Assembly: GCA_937998045.1 (NCBI GenBank)
Contig: CALKVG010000288.1
Span: 1 to 9,333 of the forward strand
Reading direction: 5' to 3'
Source of the DNA: an uncultured Myxococcales bacterium
Lineage (GTDB): Bacteria > Myxococcota_A > Polyangia > Polyangiales > Polyangiaceae
Length of the DNA stretch: 9,333 nt
Under the pieces are notes generated by a model that worked only from the letters and a program-made list of their open reading frames with translations, did not search any database and was not told the origin of the DNA. How positions within the stretch are numbered: the first letter of the stretch is position 1; the number at the start of each line of letters is the position of its first letter. The translations under genes were made by a program, and so were the position numbers. This document shows, one piece after another, positions 1 through 7,506 of this stretch.

Positions 1-1418
1 GGGGTGAGGGGGGCACGCAGGAGGCGGCGTTTCCGTTTGGGCCGCCGACGGAGATTGAGCGGTACACGTGCCCGGACATGCTGGCGGGCGGGCCGTACCG
101 GTCGTTTCTGGCGGCGTCCGATACGCGCGTCGCGTTCGTCGACGGCAACGATCCGCTCGCGCTGGTGAACCGCTCTCCCACGGGGGCGCTGCCGCCGACC
201 TACATTCCCGGGGATCTGATCGATCTGAAAGACGGCAAGCCGCGCCGGGCGGCGGAGTGCGAGACGGCGCACGCCTGTCTGCGGCGCGACGCGCACGCCG
301 GCTTGACGCGGCTGCTGGAGGGGATGCGCGCAGAGGGGATTCCCGGGCGCGTGGAGTCGGCGTACCGCGGCTTCCTCACGCAGTGCTGGGTGTTCGCCGG
401 CTGGGCGCAGAAGGCGCACGCCGGCTTCTGCGAAGCGACCGAACAGAGCGCGCTCCCGGGACACAGCCAGCATCAGCTCGGGACGACGATCGACCTCTTC
501 ACCGAGGAGTGGGCGGCGAAGGGGCCCGTCTTCCGCGACGGCTTCGGGTGCACGCGCGGGGCGGAGTGGCTCGACGACAACGCCTGGAGGTTCGGGTTCG
601 TCGTCGCCTATCCCATCAACCCCGACGACCGGAAGGACGGCTCGCGCTGCAACACGCGCCGGGACCATCCCGTGCCGATCGACCCGAAGACGGGGTACAA
701 GAACGAGCCCTGGCACCTGCGCTTCCTGGGGACCGAGGCCGCCGAGCGCTTTCACGCGGCGTGGCTGGCGAGCGGCCCCGGGACTCCGGCGGAGATCACG
801 CTGGAGCAGTGGCTGCGGGCGCAGCACGGCCTCTCGGGGGACGCCGAGCTCCCCGTTTGCGACGGCTGCCACTGCGGGGCGTGCGCGACGTTCGCGTCCG
901 ACGGCGAGCGGGCGCCGTGCCGGGACGCGTCGCTGCGGCTCGCCCCGGACGGGCGCGTGCTCGCGCCGGCGGAGGAGCCGACGGTGAGCGACGCGCACGT
1001 CGAGGGCATGCCCGACGGAACGATCGTCGTCACGTTGCACGTGCGCGCGCCGGCGCACACGCCCACGCAGACGCCGGTAGCGAACGCGGAGGGGCCTGCG
1101 TTCTCGGGCGAAGCGACGTACCTGGCGCTCGCGCCGTACACGGACACGAAGCCTCACCGCTACGACGACCTGAAGGGCGCGTGGCGTGTCGCGATCGAGC
1201 CTGACCCTCCCCTCCCCTCGCCCTGGCCGTGGCGCGCTTCGCTGGCGCGGGCCAACCTCGCGGCTACGTGGAATCGCGCGAACCTCGTCCTCCCGGCGAA
1301 GGCCGGCGACTCCGACGTGCGCATCCGCGTCGTGCCGCCGCCGGGGACGCGCAAGCTGCGGGCGACGCTCCTGCGCGACGGCGTGGAGCACGGGACGCGC
1401 GACGTCGCGATGCCCTGA
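1..1418 (+). CDS. M15B (VanY-like) zinc D-Ala-D-Ala carboxypeptidase, 5'-truncated by window
   Basis: Likely cleaves the terminal D-Ala from peptidoglycan stem peptides, or a related D-amino-acid bond, outside the cytoplasm. Numbering here is from the internal Met at 78. The zinc-site signature SQHQLGTTID carries ligands His132 and Asp139, and the second signature EPWH carries the catalytic Glu210 and ligand His213; this is the VanY/M15B arrangement. A SAYRGF segment matches the conserved substrate-side motif of the family. The frame is open without a stop from position 3 to the Met at 78, and the encoded residues (including TEIERYTCPDM) look like protein, so the true start and any signal peptide lie before the window. 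After the catalytic domain comes a Cys cluster, C261-X2-C-X-C-X2-C269 plus C281, then about 160 residues with no recognised family, probably beta-rich. The gene converges on the propeller/di-heme gene, with a 56-bp gap. The enzyme family is secure; the exact substrate is inferred. Confidence 0.85.
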   Translation, partial: GEGGTQEAAFPFGPPTEIERYTCPDMLAGGPYRSFLAASDTRVAFVDGNDPLALVNRSPTGALPPTYIPGDLIDLKDGKPRRAAECETAHACLRRDAHAGLTRLLEGMRAEGIPGRVESAYRGFLTQCWVFAGWAQKAHAGFCEATEQSALPGHSQHQLGTTIDLFTEEWAAKGPVFRDGFGCTRGAEWLDDNAWRFGFVVAYPINPDDRKDGSRCNTRRDHPVPIDPKTGYKNEPWHLRFLGTEAAERFHAAWLASGPGTPAEITLEQWLRAQHGLSGDAELPVCDGCHCGACATFASDGERAPCRDASLRLAPDGRVLAPAEEPTVSDAHVEGMPDGTIVVTLHVRAPAHTPTQTPVANAEGPAFSGEATYLALAPYTDTKPHRYDDLKGAWRVAIEPDPPLPSPWPWRASLARANLAATWNRANLVLPAKAGDSDVRIRVVPPPGTRKLRATLLRDGVEHGTRDVAMP

Positions 1419-1474
1419 ACCGAAACGGCGACACGGCCCCGGTCACCGCGCGTTCCTCTCGCGAGCTCTCGTTC

Positions 1475-4400
1475 CTACTGAATCGTTTGCACGTACTGGA
1501 CCAGCTGCTCGACCTGGTCGGCGGTGAGCATGGAGGTCACGCCGTGAACGTCGATGTTGCCGAAACGATCGATCGCGAAGCCGTTCTCGCCCGGCTTGAG
1601 CGCGGGATGCCCGGGGGCGAGGACGGCCTCGCGGATGCTACGCGCCAGGCCGTGGTGCAAGAGGTTCGCCTGCGTCCACATACCGCGCAACGACGGCGTG
1701 TTCATCTGCGGGGCGACGAAGACGTTGCCGGGCACGAACTGCCGATCGGGATCGGCGAGGTTCACGTTCAGTAGCAACGTCAGGCGGCGGCTCTCCTCGG
1801 TGAACTCCGGGTTCTGGCTGTTGTTGTTCGTGAACACCGCGAGCGGATCGTCGAACTCTAGGCAGTTGGTCACGTCGAAGCAGAACGGCACGAAGAAGTC
1901 GATCGGCACGACGTGCGTGTTGATCTCGTGATCCGGCGTCGACTGCACGATGGCCGCCTGCGTCATCGTCTGCGGGATCGAACCGATGACGGTCGTGATG
2001 CGCGGATCGTCGCCATACGCGCTCACGAATCGCTGCACCCAGTCCGCCCCACCGCCGTGGTTGCGCTGGTCGGTGTAGATCTTCTGACCGTAGGCGTCGG
2101 TGGCCGTGTTGCTGTGGCAGTTCACGCATCCGGCAGCGGTGAATACCTGCTCGCCCTTGTTGATGGCGTCGATGCCGGCCTGCGCGAGCTGGTTGTTCTC
2201 GAAGAGGAACCGCTGCGGGTTGGGCGGGAGGCGGTTGTTGGCCACCGAGTAGACGTCGACGAGGCGCGCCAGCGCCTGCCGCGAGGTCTGGCCGGTGATC
2301 TGCAGGATGCGAGCGTCCTCGACGGCCGCCTCTTGCTTGACGATCTGGGCGATCTGCGCGGCGTTCTGCACCTCGCCCGGGACGTTGCCGTCGATCGGGC
2401 GGCACTGGACGTCGAGCTGGGGATTGGCCGTGAAGTTGTTCGGATCGCCGACCCGGGTGGTGGGATCCGAGCCCGGCCCCTCGATGAGGCCGAACTCGAC
2501 GAGCTCGCAGTTGTCCTTGGTCTGGGCCGCGAAGGCGAGCGAGGTGTAGTTGCCGTTCCCGAAGGAGCCGTTCCAGAAGTACGCCGGCGTGTCCGCCAGG
2601 TTGTGGTTCGGCTTCACCTGGTGGTACTCGGTCGGCGCCGTAGCTCCGTTCGAGAAGCCCACGCCGTCGGTGTCGAGCTCGTCGATGTGGCAAGTTGCGC
2701 ACGCCTTGCGACCGTTGTTCGACCACGGAGTGTTGTAGAAGAAGAACTCTCCCTGCTCGACTGGCGTCGCAGGGTAGGTGGGCTGGGCGTACCCGAGATC
2801 GATCTGGGCGATCGATTTGCCCGAGCTGGTGTCGAACACCTCGACGATGTCGCTGCCGAAGTCGGCGACGTAAAGCTGGTTGGCCTGTTCGTTGAGGCTG
2901 AGGGCGTAGGGGCGGTGCTGCGTCGCGAAAGTCAGCCCCTGCTGCTCGGTCAGCGTGAAGGGCTGGGCGGCCGTGTTGACGAGGAGCTCCTGAACGACGT
3001 CCGAACCGCCATGCGCGAGGAAGATCTTCGACCCGTCGGCGGATCGGACGACCGCCGTCGGCAGCGAGCCGGAGAGGACCTTCTGCTGCGCCTGGAAGTT
3101 CGGCTCCGACGAGTTGTCGTCCGTAAAGAAGACGAACGACAGGTTCGAGCCGAGCTGGAAGTCGAGCTGCATCAGGCCGTTGCGTAGATCTTCGAAGTTG
3201 TAGCTCCGCGTGTTGTCGAACATCGCGCCGGGGTGAGCGACGTGCGGCTGGTTGTCGAGGCCCTGGACGATGACCGGATTGGCGAGCACCTGGCTCGGGA
3301 GCGGCTGGTCTTTCGAGAGGAGGCCGCGGTCGACCGTCGTCGTCGGTACGTAGAGTAGGTCGTTGATGTTGACGATGTCCATCGACGGCCCGTTGATGTT
3401 TGCGTACCCGTTGACGACGTCCGGCTGTCCGGGCAGCCCGATCTGCACACGAGCGACGCCGCCGCCCTTGCCGTTGACCACGTACACCGAGTCCTGCTGC
3501 TGCGACAGAGAGAGGCGCAGCGGGTTCGGACCGACGCCGGTCGTCTCGATCCCGACGTACGCCTGCGTGGGGTCGCCGTTCGGCGGATCGAGGATGGTGA
3601 TGCCCGAGGGCTCGTTGGACGCGTCGCGGGTCACGAGGAGGTGGTACTTGATGACGCTGTGGCGCCACCGGTTGGCGACGAAGAGGAACTGGTCGTCGGG
3701 GTTCGGCGCCGCCGGGTTCGTCGGGACGAAGGCGAGATCGGAGCAGTAGTACTGCGTCGGGATCTCGACCGGCTTGTTCCCGCTCTGAAAGATCGTGTCG
3801 GTCCGCGGATCGATGACCGAGATGTAGTTCGAATACTGGTTGCAGACGAACACCAGGTTGTCGGGGTGAATCGCGATTCGCTGAGGACGAATACCGACGA
3901 CGACGCGCGTCGTCAGGTCAAACTTGTTGTTCTGCGAGCTGACGACCGCGATCTCGTTGCCCGGGGTCATGATGCTGCCACCGAGCACCGCGTAGAGCTT
4001 CGTCTGCCCGTTCAAATTCAGGAACTTCACGTCCGTCGGCTCGCCGCGGAACGGGATGAGACCGGCGCGGCTCTGGTCGCCGAAAGCGATGATCGTCGGC
4101 GGGACCATCGAGCCGTTGTCCTGGGCGATCTGCGCGGCGACCTCCGACATCTTCGCCGAGGCGGACTCGGTCACGTTCTGCGACTCGAAGTCGGTGTCCT
4201 GGACGCCGCCGATCGTGTTGAAGTTGCCATAGCTCGACTGTGGGAGGAGCTCGTACTGCGGCGTCAGCGAGCCGCGGTGGTACTGGGCGACGGCAGGGGG
4301 TGTCGACGGCGGCGCCGGCGGAGTCATTCCTCCGCTCGGCCCGGTCGGCGAAGGGGGCGTCGGCGTGGTCCCCGTCGGCGTCGGCGTCGGCGGCATCGAG

Positions 4401-4558
4401 GGCGGCGCGCTGCCGGTCGGCATCCCGCTGGCGACGGGGCCCAGAGGCGGAATGTACGGGGTCGAATTGTCGGTCGACCCGCAGGCGCCCGCGGCGCCGA
4501 CTGCTCCGAGGAGCAAGAACGCGGGGACGAGAGTCGGGACGGAATTGCGGCGCTTCAT
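1475..4558 (-). CDS. Lipoprotein: YVTN-like beta-propeller fused to di-heme cytochrome c peroxidase/MauG-type module
   Basis: A 1027-aa predicted exported redox protein. The N-terminus MKRRNSVPTL... is a signal peptide with a hydrophobic core and a weak lipobox ending at Cys26 (AAGAC). Residues about 30-90 are a Pro/Thr/Ser linker. Residues about 155-590 contain recurring propeller-blade strands such as LVFVCNQYSNYISVIDP, SVYVVNGKGG and QLYVADFGSDIVEVFD. Residues about 600-1027 resemble bacterial di-heme peroxidases: heme motif C620-A-T-C-H624, a DTPAYFWNGSF segment like the family's NTPxxxN...WDG region, second heme motif C811-V-N-C-H815, then a TPSLRGMW...LLHHG segment near the C-terminus. 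The spacing of 191 residues between hemes is wider than in classical CcpA. The ATG at 4558 is chosen because GGAGGT lies 8 nt upstream and a signal peptide follows; the frame is open further upstream, but that part is the antisense of the preceding gene. It is translationally coupled to that gene. The substrate is unknown: peroxidase, MauG-like oxidase and lactonase-like roles are all possible. Confidence 0.85.
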   Translation of the reverse strand: MKRRNSVPTLVPAFLLLGAVGAAGACGSTDNSTPYIPPLGPVASGMPTGSAPPSMPPTPTPTGTTPTPPSPTGPSGGMTPPAPPSTPPAVAQYHRGSLTPQYELLPQSSYGNFNTIGGVQDTDFESQNVTESASAKMSEVAAQIAQDNGSMVPPTIIAFGDQSRAGLIPFRGEPTDVKFLNLNGQTKLYAVLGGSIMTPGNEIAVVSSQNNKFDLTTRVVVGIRPQRIAIHPDNLVFVCNQYSNYISVIDPRTDTIFQSGNKPVEIPTQYYCSDLAFVPTNPAAPNPDDQFLFVANRWRHSVIKYHLLVTRDASNEPSGITILDPPNGDPTQAYVGIETTGVGPNPLRLSLSQQQDSVYVVNGKGGGVARVQIGLPGQPDVVNGYANINGPSMDIVNINDLLYVPTTTVDRGLLSKDQPLPSQVLANPVIVQGLDNQPHVAHPGAMFDNTRSYNFEDLRNGLMQLDFQLGSNLSFVFFTDDNSSEPNFQAQQKVLSGSLPTAVVRSADGSKIFLAHGGSDVVQELLVNTAAQPFTLTEQQGLTFATQHRPYALSLNEQANQLYVADFGSDIVEVFDTSSGKSIAQIDLGYAQPTYPATPVEQGEFFFYNTPWSNNGRKACATCHIDELDTDGVGFSNGATAPTEYHQVKPNHNLADTPAYFWNGSFGNGNYTSLAFAAQTKDNCELVEFGLIEGPGSDPTTRVGDPNNFTANPQLDVQCRPIDGNVPGEVQNAAQIAQIVKQEAAVEDARILQITGQTSRQALARLVDVYSVANNRLPPNPQRFLFENNQLAQAGIDAINKGEQVFTAAGCVNCHSNTATDAYGQKIYTDQRNHGGGADWVQRFVSAYGDDPRITTVIGSIPQTMTQAAIVQSTPDHEINTHVVPIDFFVPFCFDVTNCLEFDDPLAVFTNNNSQNPEFTEESRRLTLLLNVNLADPDRQFVPGNVFVAPQMNTPSLRGMWTQANLLHHGLARSIREAVLAPGHPALKPGENGFAIDRFGNIDVHGVTSMLTADQVEQLVQYVQTIQ

Positions 4559-4560
4559 GG

Positions 4561-6453
4561 TCACAGACCTCCGTTGCCGTCGAGGCGAACGATGAGCTGA
4601 TTGCTCGAGAACGGCTGGTTGTTCTGATCGGTGATCGAGACTTGGAAATTGAAGTTCCGGTCCGTCGCCGCCTGCAGCAGCTTCACGAGGACGCGGGTCG
4701 ACTTCTGGGCCGTGTAGAAGGACGGGAGAACGGCGGACGCGGTCGTCTGCTGGTTCTGCCCGTTGTTGCCGAAGAGCGTTACCGTGTTGCCGCCGACGAA
4801 CACCTCGGCGGCGTTCGGCGTGACGATCGTCAGGTTGGCTTGCAGGTCGTTGCCGGTGGCGTTCGCGACGTACGCGACCGCGTAGACGACGCGCGCCTCG
4901 GTCTGCGCGGCGGCCGGGAACTGCTGCAAGAGATCGATGTTGGCCTGCTGCGAGACGAGCGCGTCCCACTGGCCGCCGACGTTGTTGCTGTCGAAGATCT
5001 TCGGTGCGATGGTCGCCTCGTTCCCGGCGGGCGTCTGCGACGTGATCGTCTGCGCGGAGTAAGGCCCGGCGGCGAGCCAGTTGAGGAGCGCGCCGGTGTT
5101 CGGATCGGGCTGCAGGCCCGTCGCCCACGAGAGGATCTCGCTCGCCTGGATGGAGTTCGCGGCGAAGTTCACGCCGCCCGGGTGCGCCAACCCCGTGGTG
5201 AAAGGGTTCTGGACGGAGGCCTGGCTCGCGATCGTATTCGTCGGGAAGAGGAAAAGCTGCGAGCCCTGAGGCAGGTAGAAGTTGATGAGGTTCGCCGCGG
5301 CCCAGTAGTTTGCCTTCAGGTCGCTCGTCGTCTCCGCCCCCGGCAGAATGGGAAAGTCCGACCCGTTGGCGGGAACGCCGGTCGGGCTGCTCACGCCGTG
5401 GCAGCTCTGGGTGTTCGAGCAGGTGCGGTTGCCGGTCTGCGACCCGCCGAGCGTCGGGTCATCGAAGATCGGGTTGATCTGTCGAACGAAGTACGCGAAG
5501 TCGAAGGGGTTGCTCGTACCGAGGGCGCCGTAGAGCCACGATGCGACGCGCGTGTAGTTCGGGTCGTTGAGTCCGCTGAAGTAGCCCGCGCCCGGGTGGG
5601 GGTAGTGCTTGCAGCCGGGGAAGTTCAGGGGACAGAGCAGGAGCTGAGACTGGCTCGGCGACTTCGCATCGATGAAGCACGCGAGGCTCTGTAGGTTCTG
5701 CTCGGCGGTGTTGGTCGTCTTGAGCTCTAGCGCGCTGCCGGTGGTGCCGCCGTGGCAGCGCGCCTTGGCGCAGCCGCCGTCCGTGCCCGCCTGCCCCGGC
5801 GTGTTGTAGTCGATGACGCCGAAGAGAATCGGCGCGATCTCTTTCTGGAAGACGGCCGCGTTGAAGCTCGCCGCGGGCATGCAACTCGAGGTGCCGCCGT
5901 CGGCGGGGCTGCCGCTGCTGGACGTGCTCCCGCTGCTCGACGTGCCCCCGTTGCTTCCGGTGCTTCCGCTGCTGCTCGTGCTGCCGCTGGTGGAAGTCGA
6001 CCCCCAACCGCCGGAGCCGCCGCTGCTCGTGCTGCCGCTCGTCGACGTCGAGCCCCAGCCGCCGGAACTGCCGCCGTAACTTGCGCCCGGCCACCCGCCA
6101 CCGCCGTCGGATGCCGGCACGGCGCTGGGCGGAAAGCTGGAGTCGTCCGAGGAGCACCCCGCGTCGAACGCCGCGGAGGCGCACGTGATGCCGGCCACGA
6201 CGAGGCTCTCCCTCGCGCTACGAGGGAGGCGAAGCCACCGCCGCACGCGGACGAGGACCCCCACGCGACTCGGGACGATGCGCGGCGCGCGTCGTACAAG
6301 GAGAACACCGACGTACGCGAGAATGGCGACAACCACTGCGAGGATCGCAAGGACCTCAAGGAGCGGCTCGCTGCCGATCCAGGACGGGTCGATCCAGGGA
6401 GTGAGTCCATCCCGCACTAGCGAAAGACCGGCTTTTGTCGATGCATTCCACAT
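4561..6453 (-). CDS. Membrane-anchored Ser/Gly-stalk protein with CX4CH and CX5CH cytochrome-like motifs
   Basis: A 630-aa protein of no named family that I recognise. Residues 33-52 form a strong transmembrane helix followed by Arg-rich sequence. Residues 84-100 are a second hydrophobic stretch ending AFDAGC100SSDD, which resembles a lipoprotein anchor with a poor lipobox. Residues about 115-190 are a Gly/Ser/Thr/Trp stalk. The segment EIAPIL...GG-C228-AKAR-CH234-GG matches the pattern of myxobacterial exported proteins with CX4CH sites. QINPIF...C345-SNTQS-CH352-G is a second copy with five residues between the cysteines. Residues about 515-615 (YAVAYV..., VLVKLLQ..., FNFQVSI) look like a beta-sandwich or jelly-roll. 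Other cysteines (191, 259, 274, 281) may form disulfides. The ATG at 6453 is the first start that leaves the divergent gene's coding sequence. Alternative GTG starts at 6264 and 6246 would give a simple lipoprotein signal peptide without the first helix. It is the first gene of a two-gene operon with the propeller/di-heme gene, so it is probably its partner. Confidence 0.75.
   Translation of the reverse strand: MWNASTKAGLSLVRDGLTPWIDPSWIGSEPLLEVLAILAVVVAILAYVGVLLVRRAPRIVPSRVGVLVRVRRWLRLPRSARESLVVAGITCASAAFDAGCSSDDSSFPPSAVPASDGGGGWPGASYGGSSGGWGSTSTSGSTSSGGSGGWGSTSTSGSTSSSGSTGSNGGTSSSGSTSSSGSPADGGTSSCMPAASFNAAVFQKEIAPILFGVIDYNTPGQAGTDGGCAKARCHGGTTGSALELKTTNTAEQNLQSLACFIDAKSPSQSQLLLCPLNFPGCKHYPHPGAGYFSGLNDPNYTRVASWLYGALGTSNPFDFAYFVRQINPIFDDPTLGGSQTGNRTCSNTQSCHGVSSPTGVPANGSDFPILPGAETTSDLKANYWAAANLINFYLPQGSQLFLFPTNTIASQASVQNPFTTGLAHPGGVNFAANSIQASEILSWATGLQPDPNTGALLNWLAAGPYSAQTITSQTPAGNEATIAPKIFDSNNVGGQWDALVSQQANIDLLQQFPAAAQTEARVVYAVAYVANATGNDLQANLTIVTPNAAEVFVGGNTVTLFGNNGQNQQTTASAVLPSFYTAQKSTRVLVKLLQAATDRNFNFQVSITDQNNQPFSSNQLIVRLDGNGGL
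4567..4572 (-). promoter_or_regulatory. Ribosome binding site (GGAGGT) of the propeller/di-heme gene
   Basis: On the minus strand GGAGGT is followed by CTGTGACC and then ATG, an 8-nt spacing. The site is encoded by the Gly-Gly codons at the very end of the upstream gene, and the TGA stop of that gene lies between the site and the ATG. This fixes the downstream start at 4558 and suggests translational coupling, so the two proteins are probably made in a linked ratio. Confidence 0.85.
5971..6072 (-). repeat. Two tandem 51-bp coding repeats (17 codons) in the Ser/Gly/Trp stalk
   Basis: 5971-6021 and 6022-6072 are adjacent copies matching at about 44 of 51 positions. Each encodes a GGWGSTSTSGSTSS-type unit of the stalk. 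Shorter degenerate 18-bp units (SSGSTS) continue from about 5905 to 5970. Most differences between the long copies are synonymous or conservative, which fits an in-frame duplication kept as a flexible spacer. Confidence 0.85.
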
Positions 6454-6555
6454 GGCGACGAACGAATCTTCAGAATCCGTGCCGCGCGAATGGCCGCGAG
6501 CTCTCCGCTGCAATCGAAGACTTTTCCGCCAACGCGGATAGATTGGTCGCCGCCA
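6454..6555. promoter_or_regulatory. Divergent intergenic region between the heme-motif operon and the MEMO-like gene
   Basis: About 100 bp between two divergent starts, so it should hold promoters for both directions. I see no convincing -35/-10 pair, no strong inverted repeat and no clear Shine-Dalgarno before either proposed ATG. The reading frame of the plus-strand gene is open back to an ATG at 6490, which would shorten the gap to about 36 bp; a gap that short would leave little room for two promoters, favouring 6556. Confidence 0.3.
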
Positions 6556-7455
6556 ATGAAGACCGCGGCGCAGTGGAAGCGTTTCTATGCAGACGAACGC
6601 GAACGCCTCGGCGAGATCGGCCTCGCACAGCGACTCGACGCAGCACCCGAGCTGGAGCCTGCGACGTCGAAATGCGCGCTGGTATTTCCCCACACTCTGG
6701 CATCCATGAGCGGACAGCTGACGGCCGCGGTTGCTCGGGCCGTCGTCCGATCGGGCGCGAGCGAGGTGCTCGCGCTGGGCGTGCTGCACGGTGCGCGCGC
6801 GCGCGACGCGGAGCTCGTGCGCCGGGCGCGGGCTGGAGATCGCGACGCGGTGGCGTCGCTGCGACGGGTCCACGACGCGAGCGACGCGTTCTGCGCCGAG
6901 GAGTTCTCCCTCGACGCGTTCGAGGTCCTCCTTCGGCTCGCCGCCCAGCGCGAGGGGCGCAGCGCACCCCGGGTGCTCGCGCGCTTCCCGTTCCTGGTCG
7001 GGGACGATCCCGCGAGTCTTCCCGGAATCGAGGATCTCGCGGCGCTCGCGGCGCGAATGCCGGTCGTCGCGACGACCGATCCCATCCACCACGGAGCGGG
7101 CTATGGCACGCCGGAGGGCGAGCGCCTGTTCGAGCGCGACGAGTCCACATGGGCGTGGGCGCGCGACTGCATCGCGAAGCAATTCGCGCTTCTCGCGCAG
7201 GGGCGCTTCGCCGACTTCGCCGCCCTCGCGAACGCCGTCCGCAGCGACTTCCGCGACAACGGGCCCGTCCTCGCCTGCCTTCCACGTCGCGCCGGGACGC
7301 CGGCGGGCGATCGGCCTGCAGGGAGAGAGTGCCCGCGTGCTAACGGCACGCCGGCCGAGCTGCTCGAACTGCACCTCGTCGACTACGCGGAGGTCCTTGC
7401 CGCCGAAAGTCCGACGTGGGTCGCTGCGCCGCTCGTCCGCTTCGGCTCCCCCTGA
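6556..7455 (+). CDS. MEMO-superfamily (AmmeMemoRadiSam protein B-like) protein, diverged
   Basis: A 299-aa soluble protein with no signal peptide. Several segments line up in order with the MEMO family, which has the fold of class III extradiol dioxygenases: ALVFPHT (His46, cf. VPHAGY); VLALGVLHG (His78, cf. VLLGPSH); EEFSLDAFEVLL (about 115-125, cf. EHSIEVQLPFL); VVATTDPIHHGAGYG (about 170-184, cf. the SSDxSHYG motif); and NGPVLACL (about 235-242). Total length equals that usual for MEMO proteins. The third metal-site Cys seen in MEMO (before a G-P pair) is not clearly conserved; Cys241 lies a few residues later. Bacterial relatives often sit beside AMMECR1 and radical-SAM genes, but none is present here. 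The start at ATG 6556 is preferred over 6490 because the extra 22 residues look non-conserved and low-quality; neither has a clear ribosome site. The family call is by motif reading; the function is unknown. Confidence 0.6.
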   Translation: MKTAAQWKRFYADERERLGEIGLAQRLDAAPELEPATSKCALVFPHTLASMSGQLTAAVARAVVRSGASEVLALGVLHGARARDAELVRRARAGDRDAVASLRRVHDASDAFCAEEFSLDAFEVLLRLAAQREGRSAPRVLARFPFLVGDDPASLPGIEDLAALAARMPVVATTDPIHHGAGYGTPEGERLFERDESTWAWARDCIAKQFALLAQGRFADFAALANAVRSDFRDNGPVLACLPRRAGTPAGDRPAGRECPRANGTPAELLELHLVDYAEVLAAESPTWVAAPLVRFGSP

Positions 7456-7506
7456 CGGAGGGGAGGGAGAAGGCGCGACCGGAACCGTGAAACGGCGGCG
7501 AGACGG

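Noticed and set aside
1419..1474. Possible bidirectional terminator between converging genes
   Set aside because: Only an imperfect 6-bp inverted repeat (GGCGAC/GTCACC) and the palindrome CTCGCGAG are present, without a T-run.
1913..3187. Long plus-strand open frame (424 codons)
   Set aside because: It is antisense to the propeller/di-heme coding sequence, with Arg/Val/Asp-rich composition and no recognisable motif; expected in very GC-rich DNA.
4559..5128. Upstream extension of the propeller/di-heme frame by 190 codons
   Set aside because: This part is antisense-frame sequence inside the preceding gene, rich in Arg and without domain features; GGAGGT plus a signal peptide fix the start at 4558.
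4240..5694. Long plus-strand open frame (484 codons) spanning the junction of the two redox genes
   Set aside because: It is a shadow frame dominated by Arg and Val, crossing a well-supported gene boundary on the other strand.
5905..6075. CRISPR-like repeat tract
   Set aside because: The repeats are in-frame coding, directly adjacent without spacers, and explain the Ser/Gly stalk.
6454..7374. Upstream extension of the stalk-protein frame across the MEMO-like gene
   Set aside because: It is Arg-rich shadow sequence opposite a better-supported coding region.
7456..7506. Possible terminator between the MEMO-like and exonuclease genes
   Set aside because: Only a 4-bp stem (CCGT-GAA-ACGG) is visible, with no T-run; too weak to call.
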